From Agrostemma githago (taxonomy: Eukaryota > Streptophyta > Magnoliopsida > Caryophyllales > Caryophyllaceae): a DNA stretch of 64,000 nt. The notes beneath the pieces are model-generated. The model ran no database searches, was not told where the DNA came from, and saw nothing but the letters and a program-made list of their open reading frames with translations. Below are positions 21,067-33,000 of this stretch, piece by piece. The position numbers and the translations under genes are program-made. The first letter of the stretch is position 1. The number at the start of each line of letters is the position of its first letter. The stretch covers positions 10,817,113-10,881,112 of the forward strand of contig OY288261.1 in the NCBI GenBank assembly GCA_958450325.1, in the 5' to 3' direction.

Positions 21067-24000
21067 CTGTACATTCAATCAACCAACTTGTTTAGTTTCT
21101 TTTACAAGTTACCGATCATCATTTATTAGTCTGTACCACCCCCTATGTGCCCATGTGAGAGGTCTCACGATAAAATTATCGTGAGACGGTCTCACATGAG
21201 TACAAAAATAAAATAAAAGATTTATCAGTTACATACTCAGTTGCTAGTGAAATTAAAACAAATGATGAGAGGTGTAACCAGGCCAATTGAACTAACGATA
21301 TTGTTGAGTTGTTTGTAGCCATAAAACCTTTTTTCAATGAGAATAACAACTTTTTAAATTAGTTCCTTCAATTCCCAGAAAGCACTACTCCCTCCGATTT
21401 TATTTATTACCTCATTTTAATAAAATATATCTCACATATATTCATGAAATAGGCCGGAACTAAGTACTCCCTCCGATTTTATTTATGTCCCATTTCAATA
21501 AAAATATATCTCAGATATATTCATGAAATGGAAGAATAAGTAAAAAGCGGAGAGACTACTATTTATATTTTGGTATTTTAATTTCCATTTCTCGTGTATT
21601 TCCAGACCGTAATTATCAAATTTTCGAAAACGTCAACTGAGTGCATTAAAATTAAAGACAACTGACGACACAATTGAAACTAGGTACTTGCATGTGCGTT
21701 AGACCATGGTTATCAATGGATGCCATAGAGGACCCCACTTCTTCCACCTCACTTTTTCTACCTCATTTTCTCTCTCTTGTAAAATACTCCTACATTAATG
21801 GATTTATTTTTCTCTCCATAGGAGTCCACCCATCTCACAACATTTATCATACCTTATTACACATTTATCATACCTTATCGTACATTATTACACATAATAC
21901 ATTTAATTAAAGCAACTTAATCACTAATTGCTTAATTTTTCCTCTTTTCTTCAATCCGTCAAAGTGGATATTTTTTCTCAATCCTCCTCAAAGGATTGAG
22001 GATCCATTGATGTATCACCATTTTCAATCGATCCACCCTATGGATTGAGTCCAAATCCATTGCTAACCTTGCTCTTAGATTTTGTTACCGATTTGGAATT
22101 TCAAAATGGAAGAAACTGATAGGATGTTATGTACAATAATATGCCGTGGATCATCGGCAGAGAGTTACTAGCTAGCATTGGACTTCATTTGTTGCAGAAT
22201 GAATAAGAGATCCATCATATTTCCATGAAGCATCAACTTTGATACAACACCCAGTAACTAGAGTTAGCGCTATGATCGAGCCGAACTATACCAAATAATT
22301 ACATTATTTGGTTTGATTTGATTTTTTTTCGAGCCGGCGTTTGATTTGGTTTGATATAATCGAATGATGAAAATCGTGATTTGGTTTGGTATTTGATTTA
22401 TCGAATCGAATATTGAATAATGTTTTATTTGACCTAATAAAATAAAAAAAACTAAACAAAATGCAAACCTACTCAACAAAATCTCTACTTTAAAGACTTT
22501 AATATCTAGTACAATAAAAATTCCTCCACAAATAATAAGTTTTCAAATTTAATCAAGTTTTAAATTCTTCTTTGCTTCTTTGTGCTCGACAACAATTGTT
22601 TTTGCAAATTTTCTTTGCGGCTTTGCAAGTGATGATTGTGAAACTTCTGACGATAAATTAACATTCAGTTCTTATTGGCGGTTTCAATGTTTCATACTTT
22701 CAACTAGCCGTGAGTTTAAGAAAATTGGACGTGAATTTAAGTGAAATAGACCGTGAATACCAATATTTAAGTAAAATTTTAGGGTAAATTTTCTAAATGG
22801 ACCATGAATTTAAATAAATGGATCATGTAATGGTTGAAACGAATCGAGCCGAATATTTGCCTTGATTTAGTTCGAATAAATACCAAATTATTATTTGGTA
22901 TCAATAATATTACGATATCTCCTACAGTATCGGTTTCTAATCACAATAATTCTAGTTAGAGCATGTATCTTCTACCCATATCTTCTTGTTCATAATTCCC
23001 CTGTTTTAGCTTATTGTATATTGTTATTATAAGTAGTTCTCTTTCATATCTTTAGATTACGATTATGTACTTAACTTAGGGTTCAAGTCATTGTATCACT
23101 ATATATTCATGTACATTCATTAATGATATTCAAGTTTTCAATCATTCATAATTCATATAACTATTATGGTATCAGAGCGTTCTTTTGCGATCCAATAATC
23201 CCCACCCCTGTTCCCACACTCTTAACCAATAATGGCCCCATCATCATCCCAAATCAAAAACTCCGACGAACCCACCAAACCGCTATATGTCGTACACTTT
23301 CAAAATTGTGTTCAACTAACCGATCCTCTCACCTACAAACAATGGGCATTTCAAATCCGTGCTCATCTCAATGGCCTCCGACTCTTTGGCTATCTCGACG
23401 GCTCAATCGAATCCCCGGAACCCAACCTACCCGACAAAACCAAACCCACCAAAGATGACCCTTAACCAACCCTCAAACTGAACCCTGCTTACGGTACTTA
23501 GTCTCGACAAGATCAGTTCATCCTTGGAGCACTTGTCGGTACCTTGTCCTCGTCCGTCGCCTCATTCATCACCAACGCTACTACATCCCATGAAGCATGG
23601 ACAACTCTTGCTCGTACCTTCGCCAATAATACCCGTGGCCGCAAACTTCAACTCAAAGCCCGACTTCACTCTCTTAAGGTAACGGTACTATCACTGAATT
23701 TATGCAGGCTGTCAAATCTTGCACGGATGATATTACACAACTTGACCGACCCATGGATATTGAAGATATCTTAACACTTATTTTCAATGGCCTAGCTTAA
23801 TTACCGTCAGTATCACTCTGTAATCGAGAGCGTTAAAGCTCGAGATACTCCCATTTCTTTTGACGACTTACATGAGAAACTTATCCAACATGAACTCACG
23901 GTCAATTTCACGAATCCCCCTGTCCCGACCCACTTTCAACCCTCTACCCAGGCTGCACAAAACCTTCCCAATACTCGTCCCTACCAGAACCCGAGACCCA

Positions 24001-27000
24001 CACCGAATGCCCAGACCACCCTGTATCAAACCGGAAGCCAACAACCCAAACCCTACAAAGGTCGCTGTCACTCTTGTGATACACCCGGTCACGTTACGTC
24101 CAATTGTCGTATCTTTGTTGCAACTTACCCGACGGTTGTTTTTCCTACTCGTCCACCCCGTATGTCAATAAATATACCCCCAACTCACAACCTCACGCTC
24201 ATACAGCCACTAATCCTTAACACGGCAACTCTAACTAGAATTATTGTGATCAGAAACCGATACTGTAGGAGATATCGTAATATTATTGATATTTGGCCCT
24301 ATATTTGATCGGACAAATCGAATACAAATCGAACCTTTTTCGTCGAGCTTCACGAATTGGATCGAATAATTTGGCTCACCCATAGCCCTACCTAGAGTAG
24401 TAGAATTAATTCGTATGGCGTGGATCATCAAATTTATCCATGCTTGTTAGGTTTCAGGTTGACAAATCCTTAATCTTCTTGTTAATTTTATGATCGATTT
24501 GCTGTGTTTTGTACGTAATCGAGCGAGCGACCTGAATTGCCACAAGCTAAGGCTAGCTTTTCACCATTGAAAACCCAAACTGTCCATTATATTGCGGAGG
24601 ACGGAGGTACATGCAATGCTCCAGATCGTCGATCAAATCTTTAATATCAATATCATGATCTATTCCTATTTTGATCGATGCCTAAATAAAGCACGTACAC
24701 CTACTCCAAATCCTAGAGGCGATCGAATTAGCCGCCGCAATCTCAAAATTAAAAAAGGTGGCCTAGCTGGGCTAGAGTTCGAATCCTTCGAGTTAGTTGC
24801 GTTACGTTGCACCATAATGAACAGGCCGGCTAGGTGGATTATGGTTCGTTGCAGGCCGCCTCGATGTTTTGTCAAATGTCAGCTGGCTGATGGTAGTCGT
24901 TCTTAGAATTGCATGTAATTTCCATATACTGTACGTGTTTCCCCAGTAGAATAGGTCCTTGCAACATTAAAGTCGCTTAAGATTTGTTCAACTTATTCAT
25001 CCCCAAAGTAATCAATCAATCATATATAGACCTTTTGTTCTTTCCATTCTCCTAATATTGTATGGACATCTTGTAAACTTAGAACTGTTGATTATGCTTA
25101 TGATTTTTGGTACATACTGACATTTTTCCCATTAACACACTAATTCTAGTTTGATTGGGCCCATATTTAGACCACTTTTATCCCCATTTACACTAGTATT
25201 TGACTCCGTTTTACGTGCTTAATTGTCAATATGTCTCTCTTTTTTTTTCTTTTTGTGTAAATTTAGTATTTTTCTAGTTTTAATTTGGTTTACTAGGTAT
25301 TTTAGTTATTTTCCTAGATTTTGGTGTTGTTTTTCATCATTCTACAGGTTATGGGATTCGAAGTTAAGGCGGGCGATTAAGAGCATGTGCCGAGTCAAAC
25401 TCGAATCACTTGAACCATTTTCCATCTCACAAGCCCAAATCTATTGAAGTTAACCCTTTTTCAGTCACCCATGACCCTCATCACCTTATCCTAATCATTT
25501 AAACTCCATACTCCCTCCATTTACTCCCCACAGACAGCCCACAACTCCTTGACTCAGTCCAAGCTTCGTCTCACCTCTTCAAACTCCATTTCCAACGACT
25601 AAAACCGAGCCCAGCTCCGGCAGCCCATCCTCGCCTTACACCATGTTTGACCTTCAAGCTCGAGCATCCTCCATTTTGAACCAAGGAGCTCGAGTCAGAA
25701 CCAGGCGACCCTGAACTCCAACACTCCTCCGGGCCAGACTCCGGCAACCGCCCCTCTTCTCAGTCACGCACCAGCAGCCACCAATCGTGTAACACCTGTG
25801 AATTTCCTAGCTATGTTATTTATTTTGTTACGACTTACGACTCCATTGTAATCCTGCTATTAATTTTAGCATCTTTTCTCCTTCTGTTTTGAGTTCCCTA
25901 TTATTTTCGCGTCACGTACATATTATTTATTTTCATAAAAAGATTTTAATTATTTGATTTTTCTATCGCGGATCCATTTATTAAGTCTTCGTTGCAAACT
26001 ATTTATTTATCTCACGAGGAATTCTTTTTCCAATGAACTATCGTTTTAAGCTTGTGTTTGAGTTATTTATTTTTTTAAAACGTCCAAAAACGTTTATATT
26101 ATATTTGTAAATCGAAAAATATTTTAGTTACGAAAAATCACGATTGAATGATTTTATTACGCGGTTTCGCAAACCATTGATTTCTAACCCGATTTCATTG
26201 AAACACCTTTTATTAATTTAAATTTCGGACCCCTTTGATATTCATTTTAAATGTGACACTTGATGGTCATACCAACACATTATTTTTTTTTACACTTTTA
26301 TTTTTACACAAATGAATATAAATGCATTTAGATATTTAAATTCCCAAGCATTTAATTAGTGTGATTAACTCCCCCTTAATCCTCTTTTGGACGTGTTCAG
26401 TGTGTCTACATGCACCTTGTTTTCTCCATCAATCACCTCTCCATTTACTCTTTTTAAAACACATTCATTCACACTTTTCATTCTCACTCATTCCTCATTT
26501 TAATCAAAGCAAATCACTCTCTAAAAATCACGTGAAACCTGCCCAGATTCAACAACATTTTCACTCAAAAAACTTGATTTATTCACCTCTCTAATCCGTC
26601 TTCTAATTCTCGCTTGTTCCGATCCTTATTCATCCCCTTCATAAAGGTAATAATGATTTCGTTTCCAATCGTTTTTTACCTCGATCTTTTCAACCATCTT
26701 ATGGTATTTTTGTACCATAAATTATTTTATGGTAGGCTTCCAAGACGACCCCGAAGCGGACGAGTATCATATTGATTCAGAGTTAGACAACTAAAGGTAA
26801 CGTCGATGTTACTCGGTATTATAAGTTTTATTATTGTAGTTGCATGTGTATAATTAGAATTTCATTTTGACAATATATGTATGTCGTATATTCTAGTTTT
26901 ACTTTTAAATCGTAAAATTTGCGTGTTTTAGTATTTTTATCGTTTTTCATGATTAACGATTAAATTATTACATTATTTTGTAAAATCGTTTATTCGGCCT

Positions 27001-30000
27001 AAACATGTAAAATATACATATATTTTGTAAAAATATTATTTTGGATGATTTTTGATTATTTCGGATTTTTCTGATATTTTAAGGATCGTTTATTGAATTA
27101 TTACTGATTTCGGACAAAAACGATTGAAAGCGGATTTATTGTTCTTATACTTAAACAATTTATTTTAATATGAAATTTGGCGTGGATGACTATTCTGATG
27201 AAAAAAAATTCCCGATTTTTTTCACAATTTTTCGGAATTGATAAGTAGGTGAATTACTTAATCATTCTAAATCGTCGTTTATCGATAAATCCCGTGATTG
27301 CTAATTCGATTTCTAATTTCTGACATTTATCTTATTCTTAAAATAATTTTTTTTTTATTTTTATTTAATAAATATTCATTCTAATGATTTTAGAGTTTTA
27401 TATAAAAATTAGGATCGACAATTATATTTAAAAGATCGTTAATTGCAAAAGTGGATTTTAAAAGACAGCTTTACTAAATTTTATGAATTCTGGAATTTGG
27501 GGAAAATACAAGTTTCTGTGAAATCTCTATTTTTATGTGTAATAATAATTCTGGGGTATTAACGATTAAATCGTTTTGAATTTATTATTTTTATTAACCG
27601 TTATCATCGAGATCAGATGATTAACGTGGAAACTCTTTAAAAACCAAGTTTACAGATTCTGGAAAAAATATTTTTCTTGACAGAATATCCAAATATATAT
27701 TTTATCTATTTTACATAATTTTTATACTATTTATTGAAGCCTTTAAATGATAATATCAATTTTTTAGCAAAGTTGCGAAGTACCGTTAAAATATTTCGTT
27801 TAAGCTAAATAAATTATTTTTCCAGTTATTTTGAGGATTTTGAAATCTGAACTTTTATAAACAAAATCAACCCTTATGATATTCTAAAGTTGTTTAAATG
27901 TTTAATAAATAAAAGACATTAATGATTTGTTTTAGTATTTGCTGTAAAATCTTATTTATGCTTGTTTCATCGAAGTTAGTAATAATTAGGGAATTTTAGT
28001 TATATAAACTTTGAAAACACCATAATTAGTAGTAATAAAATATTTAAGTCTTTTAATAATTTAAATAGCACTCGTGTGATATTTCAATAATTTCATAAAC
28101 TCATTTATTCTCATTTTAGAAATTAATATCGTTAAGGTCGAAAGTATAAATTTTTATAAATCTATATCATCTACAAAAAAATGTAGTATTAGTTTTGAGT
28201 ATTTTGATATGATACTATTTTTAGTAAAGTTTCTAAAAATTGAAGATTCCTAAAATAGAAGGTTTCTTCTTTTAGAATAAAATGATTATTCCTTTTATCT
28301 TCATATTATTTATAACGATTATATCTTTTGAATGTCGATAATGACTTTGTTTTCGAGTTATGGAATAAGGGCGAGTGTGGGGTTTAGGGTAATATATTCT
28401 AGGGGTTATCGTTTCGCCATCAACTGTAAGGCTGGTGTGTCTATATGAGGCACACAGGTTGTTGAACCGAAAATATATATATATATGGTGTTCGGGACTG
28501 TTTGCATATTTACTTAAACTCGTGCCTCGTAGTGTAAGACGCCGTCGGGTTGAACTGAGTATTTATGATACTCGGGAGGGGTGTACACTTAAACTAGGAC
28601 CACACATTTATAAGTCGTCGTCCTATTATAGTTGAGTAGCGTAGTTAGAGATCGAAATTTTATTTGTTTGAGCTAATTTCTCGAAGCTAGTTTTTAATAT
28701 TTTCCTAGTGAAAGTCTAGCCTTTATCACTGATTCTATCCATAACACCAGTTTTGAATATTGTTATTATTATCGATATATTTTTATTTGCAAGTTGGCAA
28801 GTGTTTTAAGTTTTTCTCCGAAAGTTTATTTTTATTATAATGTTTTACTGTTTTCCCTTTTACTATTTTTATACAATAGTAATTACAGTTTTAAAATCTT
28901 GTAATATGGCTGGGAAAACGTCGTCGTTGCTTCTCACTGGGGCCTAGGGGCTGTTATATTTTAACATGGCAAGTATATGTGTTCCATTCGAGTGGACTAG
29001 CGGGCAAATGTGGATCCTGCTTTGCCTTTTAATAAATTTCTGTACTATGGATTGTTATACCCCGTTTTGTTGATTGTTTTTATTTTTAGCCATTTTTATT
29101 TAATGGCTTATGTATTGACTTTACCATTTTATTTTATAAAGTCATAGATATAGTATGTTATAATCCCACGTCTAGAGTGTTTCCGCCACTGTATTGCAAT
29201 AGAATTTATAGGGGATAACAAATTGAGTCCTCCGGCGACGACTATTCTCCATCAATAGCGCACCAGCACTATCTCAGCCATGGTCGGACTTCATCTCCTC
29301 CGGCGTCAACGCCAGTCACGACTCAGCAACCCAGTTTTCCTCTGCTGCCCAGTTGCCAGCCAACAGAAACGCCAGATCCGCAACATCCATCGACGCGGCT
29401 AGCAGCTCACCTCCTTTCCCCATTGTCCAAATTTGACGCACACCGAGCCACCTCCGCTCCGTTTCAAGAATTGATGTTCAAGCTCGAGTTTTGTAATTGA
29501 GGTTTTGATCGGGCGAAATGGTCAAAACGGCAGGGCAAAAATCCGCACGTTGAAGAAGCATGGGGCGAAACCGAGAATACGCACGGCGAAGTTTTGCATA
29601 CTAGAGAATGACCGGGTGATTCTAAACTGGTTGTAACTTTAGCAGTTGTGCGTGTTGATGTGTGTTTGGTGAAATAGTCCACTTCTCACTCTTAATTTGT
29701 TTTCAGTTTTATCCTTAATGAGATACTTTATACTCCCTCTGTTTCTTTGATATCTTCCACATTTCTTTTTTCAACAATTTCTTTGATTTCTTCCACTTTC
29801 TTTTTTTTTCTATCACACTTCTCTCTTACCTAGGTGGCCCACTCACTCTACTCCCTCTCTACTTTTACTTATTTTATTGTTTTTCTTAAGAAATGTGTCA
29901 CTTTTAAGATGGAAGAAATCATAGAAACGGAGGGAGTAATTTGTAAGCCCTCATTAAGAGGAAAACAACCACACATTACACATCATTATTAGGGTTTTGG

Positions 30001-33000
30001 AGATTATTTTAGGCTGATATTTTGGAGGTGACTCTCTAAATTCCTCTCTAAGTCTTGATCTACGTAATCAATTATCTTCAATTAGCATTCAAGACTCCAT
30101 CTTTTTTATAATTAAGTACTCATTCTTTTCTCCTATTGTAATTTCCTTCTCCTTATTTATTATTTTCATCTCATGTTCTTTGTTTATTTAGTTATTATAG
30201 TTTAATTAGTCCTATCTTCTTATGTTATTATTAGTTTTATGTTTATTTCCATGTTATTGTTAGTTGGGTGGAATAGTTATATGCTTATTAATTTCATGAT
30301 TAGTGTAATGGTTGATTAATTATCCTAGTTTTCACCATGTTTAGTATTTCATTATTATTACTTATTAGTGAATTGTTTAGTTAACTTGACTCTAATATGA
30401 TTAGTGAGTAGTCTTTTAGTTAGGGGGTTACAGGAGGAGGAATTTGGGTAATATGAATTAGGGATTCTTAGCTTGTGATTGAATACACTTGGATTGATTT
30501 GTCTAATTTGGAATTATTGTATAAGTGTTGAATTTACTTGATCAATTTAGTTGACTGTTATTCACCCTTATCAATATGTGGAAACTCGGGGTTTGGGTAA
30601 TTTTGATTAGTGAGCTAGCTTACTCACCGCGAAAGTGGGTCTTAGTGAGGTTGGGTAGAGAAACCACCGAAAGGTGACTCACCCTTTATCAATTGTGTGT
30701 CATCCATTTGATTCTTTGCTTTATGTATCTCGTTTCTGATTCCCCGAATCCCCCTAACGCCTTTTCTCTTTTCGTTTTCCGTCTTAGTTATTTTAGACCG
30801 ACTACCTTAGTTTAGTCCAATCATCTCAAAACCCCCCAAAGATCTCATTCACTAGTAAACTTTGACTCATTTACTTGCATGTTCTGTCCCTGTGAATCTA
30901 TCCTGATTTACCACTACTACATAATTAGTTTATCAGAGTTATAAATATTGTTTGATTGTGGGTTCGAGAGGACCCACATCAGTTCCCCGGTATCCAGGCG
31001 ATAGAATCCCAAAGTAACTAGAAAGCCCATTTTATTCCTTTGGATCCCCAAGGGGATGAGGTACCTTTTTGCATGACAATCCATTTGATATCAAAACCAG
31101 TGCATTTATACCACACAGACAAACGACGACTTAGGGGAGAATCAGGATGTTCGATGATTCTTCGGAATAACTTTCCTAGTAATGATTGGCTCATATTGTT
31201 GATGTTCCCAATACCAAGGGTTTATTCTATCTTTGGGAGACTAAGATAGTTCGTACTTCTTCAATGAAAAGTTTTCTCTTTTCAAATTTCAGCCCGCTAA
31301 AAATGGGCAAACATCTTATTAATCTTATTCTCCACACTTACCATTATATCTATAAAATTGATAGGCCATATATGAATAGAAAGGAAAGCTAGGATTGAGA
31401 AAATGAGAGTTCAGCGACTCGCTGGCGAAAGTAGTAGGGACCCATTTCAAGACAAGATTCTTTTTGGTCGCAACATCGAGAATTTTAAAGTAAAAGTTTT
31501 TGCTATTACGATTGATATCATATCCAAGGTAGTCTTCAATTATTTTACCATGGTTTAATAAGAATATATATACCCTAAAAGTCCTGAAGCCAAATTGCGT
31601 TATGGCAAAAGTGTGATTCGGACAAAACTTGATAGATGACTTTTCCTTATTAATAATCTGCCTTGATCCCGGCAGAGTTCATATACAACATTTGAAGGCT
31701 GAAATGTTCATCTGTGTCCCTTCCATGAAGAAGATCACATCATAGACAAAAAGGAGATGTGATAGGGCTAGTCAAGTTCTTGAGATTTTAATGCGACATA
31801 TATGATTTCGTGTTTGTGCCACGCACATATCAATTGAGAACCTCCATACAGATAACAAAAAGCAATGAGGAGGGATGGTCTACTTGTCGTACACCTTGTG
31901 ACAGAGTGATCTTGATTTTTGACGAGTCATTGATAAGAATATCATAAGTCACAGTTGTGGTGAAATTGAGGATAAGCTTTATGATATAAGCTAGGAAGCT
32001 CATAAACTCTAAAGTAACTCAAAGGAATCTTCAATTCTATCAAAGGTTTTGCTGAGATCCATTGTAATTGCAAGCTTACTGTTACTTAATCTTGTAGATC
32101 TCTTGATATTGCTAATCGCTTGACCAAGAGTGAAAGCATTTTGGAATCCCCCTACAAGCTTTCAAATAACTCGCTTTAGCCGATTTGCAATACATTTATC
32201 CATATCACATTGCATAAGCTAATTGGCCTGAAGTAAGCGTAATGAACATTTTGTTCATCTGTTTTTGTACGTTTCCATAATTAAGTATTGAGAAAACACA
32301 CCAGTTAAATCACTTTTTACCAGGTGCCAATGTTTTTGAAAGAAGATAAACTAGGAACCTATCGGGGCATTGTGATTTCAGGCCGCCTCATTGAAAAGTA
32401 GTCGCTCTGACCTCTTTAGAGGTAAATGACTTACGTGATGCACGCCATTTATGTCTAGCGAGACGGAATTGCACTGAAGAGGTTCCCTAAATTTTTCCTT
32501 TAGCCCTCATATAATTCATTGTGGAGGCACTAATTAACTTGGTGGACATAAAAGGATGTGAAGTACTCCCTGATCATTTTCCTTATGTCGTCAACCTTCA
32601 CATGTTTTTCTTTTTTTATCCTTTATCCTTATTTTTCTTTTTTTTTTATCCTTTAGCCTTGATATAAAATTTTGTGTTGATCTCTTTTTTTTGAAACTGA
32701 AGTGAAGCTTATATTAAATCGATTTCCACCAATGCTAAAATCTCATCCGGAAAAGAGGATACATACACCAATTTCTCCCCACTTCTCGAGCACAATCGCG
32801 CTGTATGGTGAGCTACCCCATTACCATCTCTTTTAACATGAGACCACAAACATTGGACAAACAAAGGACAATAAGCTAAAATATCATCGATAAGGAGACC
32901 AAACTGATCCCTAGAAACACGACTAGCCTTCAACGCCTCAATCACATTCCTAGCATCACTTTCCGCCACAACACAATCATAGCCCAACCATGCTGCCAGC

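Larger units (their letters stand above)
22899..24291 (+). mobile_element. Copia-gag element flanked by 64-bp inverted repeats
   Basis: The first and last roughly 64 bases (from TATCAATAATATTACG to TTCTAGTTAGAG, and its reverse complement at the right) match with about one difference. A 5-bp duplication TTTGG (22894-22898, 24292-24296) flanks it. Inside are an LTR-like leader, a tRNA-iMet primer site (23167-23178) and gag, but no pol. LTR elements have direct, not inverted, ends, so the arrangement is odd. Confidence 0.75.
22265..24390 (-). mobile_element. hAT-type element, reverse-oriented relative of the one at 16081, with a nested insertion
   Basis: Ends TAGCGCTATGATCGAGCC and GGCTCACCCATAGCCCTA are inverted. 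Flanks ACTAGAGT (22257-22264) and CCTAGAGT (24391-24398) match at seven of eight bases, the hAT duplication length. Its right part is the reverse complement of the first 100 bases of the 16081 element. A 1,393-bp element (22899-24291) is inserted in it. Confidence 0.8.
25152..30981 (+). mobile_element. Tat/Athila-like LTR, interrupted by other insertions
   Basis: The left part (TGATTGGGCCCATATTTAGA, CTCCGTTTTACGTG) aligns by eye with the start of the Athila LTR. The right part (CTCACCGCGAAAGTGGG near 30625, then GAGTTATAAATATTGTTTGA and ACCCACATCA at 30981) aligns with its end. A few GGGCGAAA-type motifs lie at 29515-29600. A 3.4-kb block (25788-29220) and a MITE (29733-29936) interrupt it; without them it is about 2.2 kb. 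No gag, pol or primer site follows, and no matching target duplication was found, so it may be a solo or truncated LTR. Confidence 0.75.

Noticed and set aside
28435..28635. 66-codon frame in the AT-rich insertion
   Set aside because: Isolated short frame in an LTR-like block, with no motif or neighbour to support it.
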